A DNA stretch of 64,000 nt. It comes from Aldehydirespirator sp965116865 (GTDB lineage: Bacteria > Actinomycetota > Acidimicrobiia > Acidimicrobiales > Aldehydirespiratoraceae). This document shows positions 1-7,700 of this stretch, one piece after another. Below the pieces are notes generated by a model. The model was not told where the DNA came from and made no database searches. It saw only the letters and a list, made by a program, of their open reading frames with translations. Position numbers and translations under genes: made by a program. The stretch is from contig OZ220727.1 of assembly GCA_965116865.1 (NCBI GenBank), forward strand, positions 3,038,001-3,102,000. Reading direction: 5' to 3'. The first letter of the stretch is position 1. Every line of letters begins with the position of its first letter.

Positions 1-153
1 GACGTTCCGATGCTGCTGATCGGATCCCCCGCCGAGATGGCTGACACCCTCCGGCGCCGCCGGGAGCGCTGGGGCTTCAGCTACATCGTCGTGCGGGGCG
101 ACGGCGACTTGGTCGCCTTCGCCGCCGTGATCTCGCAACTCGACGGCGAGTAG
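1..153 (+). CDS. LLM-class (luciferase-like) oxidoreductase, C-terminal end only
   Basis: Frame 1 is open from the window edge to TAG at 151-153 and gives 50 residues. The segment LLIGSPAEMADTLRRRRERW followed by GFSYIVV is typical of the end of LLM-class flavin/F420-dependent oxidoreductases, where a GTPEQ-like motif precedes RRERWGxSYxVV. These enzymes are cytosolic TIM-barrel oxidoreductases that use FMN or F420; the substrate cannot be told from this end. The start lies outside the window. A decayed piece of a similar protein seems to lie at 40645-40779. Confidence 0.75.
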   Translation, partial: DVPMLLIGSPAEMADTLRRRRERWGFSYIVVRGDGDLVAFAAVISQLDGE

Positions 154-357
154 GCGCATCGGCGCGTAGACGTACAGAGCGCTATCTCACGAGATCGCGG
201 CGACGTACGGCCCCTCGAAGCTTCGGCTTCAAGCAGGCCGGCCGCACCGGTCTTGCCGGTCGGCTGCCCGGCCTCGACGCTCAGTGGTTGCATGCCTGCA
301 GGGCCAGGCTGCCATGCCGGTCCCCTGCCCGGCTTCACCTGTCGGCCGCGCTCGCCT

Positions 358-487
358 AAGAGGCCGAGCGAATAGGCGGGCCAGTCCGGATCATACGGGC
401 GAGGCCGTGGCCCGAGCGGCCCGTGAGCGCAGCGAATAAGAGCGGGAATGACACCGCTGCGACACAATCGGCTCTCACCTATTCGCG
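358..487 (-). repeat. Dispersed MITE-like repeat, copy A
   Basis: Read on the minus strand this segment runs from CGCGAATAGGTGAGAG to GCCTATTCGCTCGGCCTCTT. It matches 39898-40028 and 49981-50112 over about 130 bp with scattered substitutions. Near the ends are imperfect inverted repeats (CGAATAGGCG at 369-378, CACCTATTCG at 476-485). The repeat's 5' end faces the DtxR-family gene 20 bp away. It carries no ORF. Confidence 0.8.
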
Positions 488-494
488 GACGCTC

Positions 495-500
495 TAAGGT
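495..500 (+). promoter_or_regulatory. Leaderless-type -10 element of the DtxR-family gene
   Basis: TAAGGT followed by 6 nt and then the ATG fits a TANNNT -10 whose transcription start would be at or near the start codon. The same arrangement recurs before cbs, pcrA, sucC, purH, ileS and others in this window. There is no Shine-Dalgarno sequence. Confidence 0.45.
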
Positions 501-506
501 TGCGCT

Positions 507-1202
507 ATGAAGTCGACGACGGCCGACACGGCGCCGTACGAGTCGCCCGAGTGGCATCCGGCCTTCGAGGAGTACTGCGAGACGATCTTCGAGTTGGCCG
601 AGGACGACCTGGACGTGATCCAGGCCCGCATCGCCGACCGCTTGGAGATTTCGCGTCCCGCGGTCTCGGAGATGATCCGGCGGATGCAGACCGAGGGCCT
701 CGTCGAGGAGGGGAAGGGCACCATCAGACTCACCCCGCGGGGGCACGCACTGGCCGAGACGGTGGTGCGCCGCCACCGTCTGGCCGAGTGCTTCCTCACC
801 GACATCCTGGGTCTGTCGTGGGCCGAGGCCCACCAGGAGGCGGGCAAGTGGGAGCACGTCATCTCACCGGCGGTGGAGAAGGCCATGATGCGGGTGCTCG
901 AGCAGCCCACGACCTGCCCCCACGGCAACCCCATTCCCGGCTCCGGCTACGAAGCCCCGGACATGGTGACTCTCGACACCCTCGAGGTGGGCCGGGAGTT
1001 CACGGTGCAGCGCATTCCGGAGGAGTTGGAGTTCCAACCCGGGATGCTCGAGTTCTTGGAGGAGGCGAGGGTGACTCCCGGATCGACGGGCACCGTCACG
1101 GCCCGCTCCCCGGACGGCACGGCCACGCTCGACGTCGAGGGCGGCCCCGTCGGCCTGAGCGACTACGCCGTTTCCCGCATCCTGGTCACCGTGGCCGGCT
1201 AG
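507..1202 (+). CDS. DtxR/IdeR/MntR-family metal-dependent transcriptional regulator
   Basis: This 231-residue protein has the full DtxR architecture. A winged helix is at about 15-75 (recognition part RLEISRPAVSEMIRRMQ), the metal-binding dimerisation domain at about 76-145, and an SH3-like FeoA-type domain at about 155-230. Recognisable ligand-region motifs are HRLAECFL (ancillary-site His and Glu), KWEH and a GNPIPG loop. The family represses iron or manganese uptake genes when the metal corepressor is bound. One oddity stands out: the position of DtxR Cys102 (MntR Glu99), just before KWEH, is Gly, while a Cys appears in TTCPHGN where IdeR has Ser. The metal specificity therefore cannot be read off. 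The ATG has no Shine-Dalgarno and is probably leaderless. The gene converges on the ABC importer operon. Confidence 0.9.
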   Translation: MKSTTADTAPYESPEWHPAFEEYCETIFELAEDDLDVIQARIADRLEISRPAVSEMIRRMQTEGLVEEGKGTIRLTPRGHALAETVVRRHRLAECFLTDILGLSWAEAHQEAGKWEHVISPAVEKAMMRVLEQPTTCPHGNPIPGSGYEAPDMVTLDTLEVGREFTVQRIPEELEFQPGMLEFLEEARVTPGSTGTVTARSPDGTATLDVEGGPVGLSDYAVSRILVTVAG

Positions 1203-1341
1203 TGTCCTGAGCGGGGTTCTCGTTGCGTGTGCTCGTTGTAGGCATGTTGTTGTGGTTTCGAGGGTCTTGTTGGTGGTGTCGTGTTGTTCTGTTCTTGTTG
1301 TTGGGTGGGTTGGTGTTTGCGGCTTGAGTGTTTTTGTGTTT

Positions 1342-2232
1342 TCATGGGTTTCGGTGGTGGTTGTGTTGGGAGGGGTGCCATCGCAGTATTTGTTTTTCGA
1401 GGGCGGTCAGTAGCAGTACGAGGGTCACGCCGATGAGGGCTAGTGCGAGGACGCTTCCCCAGAGTTGTTCGACGAGCAGTCGGGACTGGGCGACTCGGGC
1501 TGCGTTGCCGAGTCCTTCCTGGGAGTTGAAGAATTCGCCGACTACTGCTCCGACTAGGGCGAGGCCGATGCAGATGCGGCCGGCGGCGAAGAGGTATGGC
1601 AGCGAGTGCGGGATCCTGAGGCGCCAGTAGATCTCCCAGCGGCTTGCGTTGATTGATCGCAGCAGTTCGTGTGTTTCGTTGTCTATCGATCGTAGTCCGG
1701 TGAGGGCGTTGGTCACGAACGGCACCCATGCGAACAGTGCGGCGGTGAGGATTTTCGGCCAGGGCGAGAATCCGAACCACAGCAGGAAGATCGGCACGAG
1801 CGCCGCGGCCGGCGTTGATTGCACGAGCACGATCACTGGGGTGGTCGCGCGTTCCGCGAGCTCGGAGTGGGCCATCCAGGTGGCTGTTAGGAGGGCTGCG
1901 AAGAAGGCGATCCAGAATCCCCAGAACGCTTCTTGGACGGTCACCAGTCCGTTGCGGGAGTAGAAGCCGGGGTTCTCGGCTATGTGGATGATCACGTCGG
2001 AGGGCAGCGGCAGTGTGAGGGGTCGGAGGTCGCGGGCCGCGGCGTAGGTCTCCCAGCCGGCGAAGAAGGCGGTCAGGCCGGCGAGCGGCGCTGTCAGCAG
2101 GGCGGCGCGCCGCAGCGGCCGTTGGGGTGTCTCGGGCGGTTCGTCGGGCGGTTGGTCGGTGTCGGTGCCTGTGTCGTTGCCCGCGTCGGGGTCGGGCGGT
2201 CCCGGAGCGGGTGTCGCGGCCTGGCTTTTCAA
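1342..2232 (-). CDS. ABC transporter permease, NitT/TauT (SsuC/TauC/ThiX) type
   Basis: This is the integral membrane subunit of an importer, 296 residues long. After a Pro/Asp-rich cytosolic N-terminus of about 40 residues come roughly six hydrophobic helices. The binding-protein-dependent permease (EAA) loop is visible in the region SINASRWEIYWRLRIPHSLP, which docks on the ATPase. The chosen start is the TTG at 2232, whose TTGA overlaps the ATPase stop codon, giving translational coupling; no ATG or GTG lies before the first helix. It is the last gene of the operon lipoprotein - ATPase - permease. The substrate is unknown; the closest families import taurine/sulfonates, nitrate or thiamine/riboflavin precursors. 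The 3' end and the intergenic DNA beyond it are strongly G+T-rich on the plus strand. Confidence 0.88.
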   Translation of the reverse strand: MKSQAATPAPGPPDPDAGNDTGTDTDQPPDEPPETPQRPLRRAALLTAPLAGLTAFFAGWETYAAARDLRPLTLPLPSDVIIHIAENPGFYSRNGLVTVQEAFWGFWIAFFAALLTATWMAHSELAERATTPVIVLVQSTPAAALVPIFLLWFGFSPWPKILTAALFAWVPFVTNALTGLRSIDNETHELLRSINASRWEIYWRLRIPHSLPYLFAAGRICIGLALVGAVVGEFFNSQEGLGNAARVAQSRLLVEQLWGSVLALALIGVTLVLLLTALEKQILRWHPSQHNHHRNP

Positions 2233-3149
2233 TTCGCCCAGCCTTGTCTCAGCGCTGCGCGCACCTCTTTGAGCGTGTGGTGGTAGTCGTCGCTGTCCTC
2301 GGCCTCGGCGCGGCGGGGCCGGGGCAGGCGCACGTCGATCACCCGGGTGATGCGTCCTGGTCTGGCTCCGAGCACGGCGACCCGGTCCGACAGCACCACC
2401 GCTTCGGGGATGGAGTGCGTCACGAACACCACGGTGCTGCCGGTCTTGCGCCACAGGCGCAGCAGCATGTAGCGCATGTCGGTCCGGGTGATCTCGTCGA
2501 GGGCCGAGAACGGTTCGTCCATCAGCAGCACCGGTGCTCCCAGCGCGAAGGCGCGGGCGATGCTCACCCGCTGTTGGAGGCCTCCGCTCAGCTCGCGGGG
2601 CAGCGAGTCCAGGAAAGGGGTGAGCCCGATGTCGTCGAGCATGGCCAGACGGTCGTCGGCGGGCATGCCCGGGTCGCCCTGGCGGCGGTTGACGTCCGAC
2701 AGCAGCGAGACGTTCCTGCGCACTGTCCGCCACGGCAGCAGCGCCGGGTGCTGCGGCACGAAGCCGTAGCGTTTCTGCCGACGGGCCTCGGCGGGCGGCT
2801 GGCCGTTCACGGCGACCGACCCGCGGTCGGGTTCGAGCAGTCCCCCGGCCAGGCGCAGCATGGTCGATTTGCCGCAGCCCGAGGGCCCGATGAGGCTCAC
2901 GAACTCCGACGGGCGCACGTCCAGGCTGACCCGCGACAGGGCGTGGACTAGGCGGTGCTTGGGTCTGAACCACTTCGACACCGCCTTGAAGCTGACGGCG
3001 GGTTCGGTCGTGGTCGCGGGTCGGGGCTTGTTGGGGTGGTGTTCGGTGTTTGCGGGGTTGGGGCTGGCGGCGGGTTCGGTCGCGGGTCGGGGCTTGTTTG
3101 GGTGGTGTTCGGTGTTTGCGGGGTTGGGGTTGGTGGTGGGTTCGGTCAT
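2229..3149 (-). CDS. ABC transporter ATP-binding protein, NitT/TauT type
   Basis: This 306-residue cytosolic ATPase energises the importer. Walker A is GPSGCGKST, the signature is LSGGLQQRVSIARA, Walker B with its glutamate is VLLMDEPFSALD, and the H-loop is VFVTHSIPEA. All are intact, so it should be active. The N-terminal 50 residues are unusual: PNPANTEHHPNKPRPAT occurs twice in tandem before the domain proper starts at about residue 50 (SFKAVSKWF). This low-complexity duplication matches others in the neighbourhood, such as the triplicated signal region of the upstream lipoprotein. A start nearer residue 50 is possible but no better start codon was seen. The gene begins 9 bp after the lipoprotein gene and overlaps the permease start. 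Confidence 0.92.
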   Translation of the reverse strand: MTEPTTNPNPANTEHHPNKPRPATEPAASPNPANTEHHPNKPRPATTTEPAVSFKAVSKWFRPKHRLVHALSRVSLDVRPSEFVSLIGPSGCGKSTMLRLAGGLLEPDRGSVAVNGQPPAEARRQKRYGFVPQHPALLPWRTVRRNVSLLSDVNRRQGDPGMPADDRLAMLDDIGLTPFLDSLPRELSGGLQQRVSIARAFALGAPVLLMDEPFSALDEITRTDMRYMLLRLWRKTGSTVVFVTHSIPEAVVLSDRVAVLGARPGRITRVIDVRLPRPRRAEAEDSDDYHHTLKEVRAALRQGWAN

Positions 3150-3158
3150 GGTCGCGGG

Positions 3159-4466
3159 TCAGGGTCCGGGCCAGATGAGCGTGGTTCCGTTGTAGAGGCT
3201 TGCGGCGATGTCGGGGTTGACCATGGGTTGCCAGTCGGGTGGCGGTTCGAAAATCCCGGCTTGTGTCAGGGTGTTGATCTCTGCTGCGAGGAGGTCGGTG
3301 TCTGGGATGCCTGTTCCGGTGTTGGTGGGGGCGAGGTCGGCGATCAGTGATGATTCCACTGCCCATCGGTGGCGTTCTGTTTGTTTGGCGAGGTGCAGCG
3401 GGTTGCCGGCGGCGTCGATGAGTTCGAAGGCGTTGTCGATGGCTGTGTCGGGGTTGGCGGCGGCGAAGGCTTGGCCTCGTATCAGCGCGCGGACTACGTC
3501 GGTTACCAGGTCTGGGTGGTCGTCGATCATTGATTGGGTGGTGAAGGTCACTCCGAAGCTGGAGGGCACGTCGAAGTCCAGCGGGTCGAGCAGCGTGTGC
3601 GGTACCTCGTTGTTGGTGAGGGTGTTGGGTTCGTTGGATTTGTAGACGGGCAGCGCGTCGATGCCCAGCTCGAGGTGCGCGACCGGGTCGAAGCCGTCGA
3701 GCAGGACTTCGTCGAAGCAGTTCCGTTCGATGCCTGCCAGCGCGATGGAGGCTTGCAGCGAGTAGGGGAGGTCGCCTTTGATGCCGACGAGGCTGCCGCA
3801 CAGTCCGGCGAAGTCGGTGATCTGGCTGTTTTCGGGCACGGCGATCGCCTCGATGGCGGTGCGGCCCCAGTGCAGCAGGGCTACTAGGTCGCCGTCGCCG
3901 GCCACGTTGTTGTTGACGAGCTCGGCGAACGATCCCGACGCGCCGAAGTGGGCTTGGCCCTCTATGACCAGGGCTCCGTTGGAGGGCGCGAACCCGGGCT
4001 GGATCTCGAAGTCGATGCAGAGCTCGTCGAAGTATCCCTGGGCCTCGGCGGTGATGGCGTCGATGATTCCGGCTGCTGCGGCGAAGCCGAATCCGGTCAC
4101 GAAGGTCACGGTGCCGGCCTCGCGGTTGGCCTCGCAGCGCGCCGCTGCGGCGTCGGTCGCCGGGCCGGGTCCGGGCTCGCTGGTGGCTGCACCGTCGTCA
4201 CCGCACGCGGCCGCCGCCAGCGCCAGCGCCAGCACGGCCGGCACGGCGGGCCGCCGCGTCCGGCATCTCGATCCCGTCGTTGGTGCAGGCGGTGGTATCC
4301 GCAGCACGGCTGGCCGCCGCGTCCGGCATCTCGATCCCGCCGTCAGCGCCAGCACGGCCGGCACGGCGGGCCGCCGCGTCCGGCATCTCGTTCCCGCCGC
4401 CGGCGCCGGTGCTGGCACGGCTGGTGGGGGGCGCTGTCGCGTCCGGCGCGGGTTCTTTCGCCTCAT
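3159..4466 (-). CDS. ABC transporter substrate-binding lipoprotein, NMT1/SsuA-like
   Basis: This is the extracytoplasmic binding protein of the importer, 435 residues from the ATG at 4466, which has a strong AGGAGG 5 nt upstream. The mature domain starts after the lipobox LAAAAC and contains NMT1/THI5-like features such as FVTGFGFAAAAGIIDAI and SYNGTT-like C-terminal parts, so it should be a lipid-anchored periplasmic-binding-type fold. The ligand is not evident. The N-terminus is odd: a basic-hydrophobic module (CRTRRPAVPAVLAL) occurs three times before the real lipobox, and only the third copy is followed by Cys. The gene diverges from giant gene 1 across a 246-bp region with a GTATAC operator, so shared regulation is possible. 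Confidence 0.85.
   Translation of the reverse strand: MRRKNPRRTRQRPPPAVPAPAPAAGTRCRTRRPAVPAVLALTAGSRCRTRRPAVLRIPPPAPTTGSRCRTRRPAVPAVLALALAAAACGDDGAATSEPGPGPATDAAAARCEANREAGTVTFVTGFGFAAAAGIIDAITAEAQGYFDELCIDFEIQPGFAPSNGALVIEGQAHFGASGSFAELVNNNVAGDGDLVALLHWGRTAIEAIAVPENSQITDFAGLCGSLVGIKGDLPYSLQASIALAGIERNCFDEVLLDGFDPVAHLELGIDALPVYKSNEPNTLTNNEVPHTLLDPLDFDVPSSFGVTFTTQSMIDDHPDLVTDVVRALIRGQAFAAANPDTAIDNAFELIDAAGNPLHLAKQTERHRWAVESSLIADLAPTNTGTGIPDTDLLAAEINTLTQAGIFEPPPDWQPMVNPDIAASLYNGTTLIWPGP
4232..4403 (-). repeat. Triplicated signal-peptide coding module
   Basis: Three imperfect direct repeats around the core GGCCGCCGCGTCCGGCATCT (plus-strand reading) encode RCRTRRPAV plus hydrophobic residues inside the binding-lipoprotein gene. 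The copies start near 4248, 4313 and 4369. The repeat is in frame. Confidence 0.8.
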
Positions 4467-4648
4467 CTCGCCCTCCTCGAAGCGGGCCGTAGCGGCCGCG
4501 CGGTCACGACCTCGGGCGCCGACCAGTCTGCCAACGCGCGGCGGGCGCGGCAACGGCCGCGCACGGTCCTGGCGGCGGTCGGCCTGCGGTTTTCCGTCGG
4601 CGGCTCACGGGCGCGGCGGGGGTCCTGCTCCCGCCGCTGGGGGGGAGG

Positions 4649-4707
4649 TTGTTGCAACCCCACCAAGCTGGTATACAGTCCGGTATACGAGTCTGTATAC
4701 CAGGAGG
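4649..4707 (+). promoter_or_regulatory. Promoter, triple GTATAC operator and RBS of giant gene 1
   Basis: A -35 TTGTTG (4649-4654), a 17-bp spacer and a -10 TATACA (4672-4677) make a good sigma-70-like promoter. Overlapping it, GTATAC occurs three times with exactly 12-bp spacing (4671, 4683, 4695). The outer copies form a perfect 10-bp inverted repeat, TGGTATACAG and CTGTATACCA, centred on the middle copy. AGGAGG at 4702-4707 is 5 nt from the ATG. The dyad over the -10 suggests repression by a dimeric regulator, perhaps of the GntR type; no such gene is nearby. Confidence 0.75.
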
Positions 4708-4712
4708 CTGTT

Positions 4713-7700
4713 ATGTCTGAGACACTACCGAGTCGGCTGCTGACGGCGCGCTGGGCCCGCGCGGCGGGCCGCGGCGCTCTCGTGAAGGTGTCGTGCGCGA
4801 GGGCCGCGGCCGCGCTCGTGGCCGTCGCGCTGGTGGCCGTGCTGCTGCCTGCGGCGGTCTCGGCGCAGGCGCTGTCGGATGTCGCCGCGCTCAATAACAT
4901 CACGGTGGCCGGCGGGACCTTGTCGCCGGAGTTCTCTGCCGACGTTCATGGCTACCGCGTGGGCGTCGCCCACGACGAGGACCAGGCGACGGTCGGGTTC
5001 ACCAAGGGCCACAGCGGCCAGCAGGTGGCCCTCAAGGACGGCTCCGACCAGGACCTCGCCGACGCCGACACCGGCGAGGGCGGCCACCAAGTGGACCTGG
5101 CCCACGGCGCCAACACGGTGAAGCTGGTCGTCACGCCCGAGGACACCGCCGCCGACGCCGCGACCTACACCCTGACCATTGTGCGGGCCCTGCCCGCCGG
5201 CGTGGTCGGGGTGCCTGCAGACTGGGCCCTGAAGCCCGACGGTCTGAGCGCCGGCGACCAGTTCCGGCTCATGCTCGTCACGAGCAGCACACGCGACGCC
5301 GCATCGACGAGCATCGACGACTACGACACGTTCGTGCGCGGCACGATCACCAGCAACGGCCACGACGCCATCAAGGAGTTCGCCCGGTTCTTCAAAGCGC
5401 TGGCCAGCACCGCTGCGGTCTCGGCCCGCGACCACACGACGACGACGTACACCGACGGCGGCGCCGAAGGCGTGCCCATCCACTGGCTGAACGGTCAGCG
5501 CGTCCATGCAAGAAACCCCGATGGGGCAGAGCCCAGACTCGTGCCGGTCAACAATTATGAGGAATTCTGGGAGACGAGCGACTCGTGGTATATGAGACCC
5601 CGCTATGAGACCGGCTCGCGCGCATCGGGCTCCCAAACTCTCATTTGGACGGGCTCTGCGTCAGACGGCAGCCGGATGGAGGGGGCGACGCTGGGCTCGA
5701 CAGCCGTGCATACGGGGCATTTCGACCAATCCGTACTATTCAGCCGCCCCTTCAATGAAAGACAGGACAACACATTAGACAACTCCCGTGAATTCCGGAT
5801 GCTGGGTTTGTCGGGTGTGTTTCAGGTGGTGGATGTTCTGCCTGCTGCTGGGTTGGCTGCGTTGTCGGTGACCGCGGCGGGCGACTCGGACGACAGGCTG
5901 CACGGTTTTTCTATAGATCACAGTGTCTATCATGGCGGGTTCGGTGCGGGTGTGTCGCGGGCGACGCTGGATTGGACGGCGGTGGATGAGGCCGTGGCGG
6001 CAGTGTCGGTGCTGGACGCGGACGGTGGCGTGCTCGAAGACGCCGACGGCGGGCAGGAGGGCCACCAGGTCGACTTGGAGGAGGGCCTCAACACCGTCAC
6101 CGTCAGGGTGGCGCGCACCGACAACAACTTGAGCAGGGAATACACGCTGCATCTGGGGGTCGGCTCGACGGAGCTGGGCGGCTGGCGCGCCGACGACGAC
6201 ATTGATTTCTTGTGGAATGTCGACGGCATCAAACCCCGCGGCATGACGGGCACCGTCGACACATTGTGGGTGGCCGACGCGGGCAGCAACAAACTGCTGG
6301 CGTTCGACCGCTCCGACGGCAGCCGGGAGGCGGGCCGCGACATCATGTTGAGCTCCGCCGACGGAAACGACAAGTTGTGGGGCGGAATCTGGTCCGACAT
6401 GGTCAAGGACGGCAGCGATTTCACGGTGAGCGGCACGGTGTGGGTGGCCGACCCCGACAACGACAAGCTCTTCGCGTACAGGATCGATGTCAACGCCGAC
6501 GGCACGCCGGGCACGGATCACGGCGGCCGCGACTCCGGCAAGGACATCAAGTTGTCGGGGGGCAACGACAATCCGGAGGGTTTGTGGTCGAACGGTTCGA
6601 CGATGTGGGTGAACGACAGCCGCGACCGCAATCTGTACGCGTACCATCTTGGCGGCACCAGTCACGGCGAACGCGACTCGGACAAAGACATCGATGTCTC
6701 GAGCTTGTTCAATGGCAACGAGCGGCCGAAAGGCATTGTCGGCGACGGCACCGCAGTCTGGGTGCTCAACGACTCCAACAACAGGCTGCAGGCGTTCCAG
6801 ATCGCCAACAAGCTGCGCAACCAGAGCTGGGATATCCGACTGCACGACAGCCAACACCAACGCTCCGGCAGCAGGCCCTACAGCGCGTGGATCGAAGGCG
6901 ATGCAATCTACGTGGACCGCGGCAACAAAGCATCCTCCAAGGTCTTCGCCTACAACACCACCCACGACACGTCGCTGTCCAGCGTCGCCCTTTCGGGCCT
7001 GACGCTGACGGGCAGCGACTCCAGCGCACTCACGCTCAACCCGACGTTCGCGCCCGGCGTCACCTACTACGAGACGACCGATCCGTACGTCGGCGACAAG
7101 GTGACGGTAGCCGCCGTCGGTTCCCACGTCGGCGCCGGGGTCAAGGTCGCCCCCGCCGACGCCGACAGCGTCGAGACCGGCCACCAGGTCGCCGTTATGT
7201 TCGACCGCACCCACATCGAGGTCACAGCAACAGCACCGAGCGGGTACATCGAGTCCTATCGCGTGCTTGTGAGCGTCGGCGAGGTACAGGCTCTCAACGA
7301 CTGGGCCCTCAAGCCACAGGGCCTCTCGGTCGGCGACCGGTTCCGTACCGGCGACTGGAACGTGTTCAAGTCGGTGACGGTGGCTGCGGGCGCTGATGCT
7401 GTCATTGCCGATGAGGCGGTGACGTTGCGCTATGCGGCGTCGGGCGACGGCTACGACGTGTCGGGTGATGTGGCGGTGACTGCCGCCGACGACACGGGCG
7501 CGCTGGTGTTCGTCGACGCTCCAGTGTCTGTGATTGAGGGCCGCAGCGCCTTTTATGGGGTGAAGTTGTCGGCTGAGCCGTCGGGTTCTGTGTCGGTGTC
7601 GGTGGCTGCGGGCGGTGATCTGGTGCTGTCGTCCGGGTGGGTGGGTTCGGTGTCTGTGCTGTCGTTGGCGTTCACGACGGGTGACTGGAATGTGTTCAAG

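Larger units (their letters stand above)
154..506. other. Intergenic region, 353 bp
   Basis: No coding sequence is convincing here. The right part, 358-487, is copy A of a dispersed MITE-like repeat, and a leaderless-type -10 element lies at 495-500. Nothing recognisable was seen in 154-357. Confidence 0.6.

Noticed and set aside
1342..3801. A single 819-codon minus-strand gene
   Set aside because: Only the last about 296 codons are the permease; the rest is out-of-frame reading through the ATPase and lipoprotein genes.
3948..4712. Longer N-terminus for giant 1
   Set aside because: It is antisense to the binding-protein gene and low complexity. The ATG at 4713 has a strong RBS, a promoter and a signal peptide.
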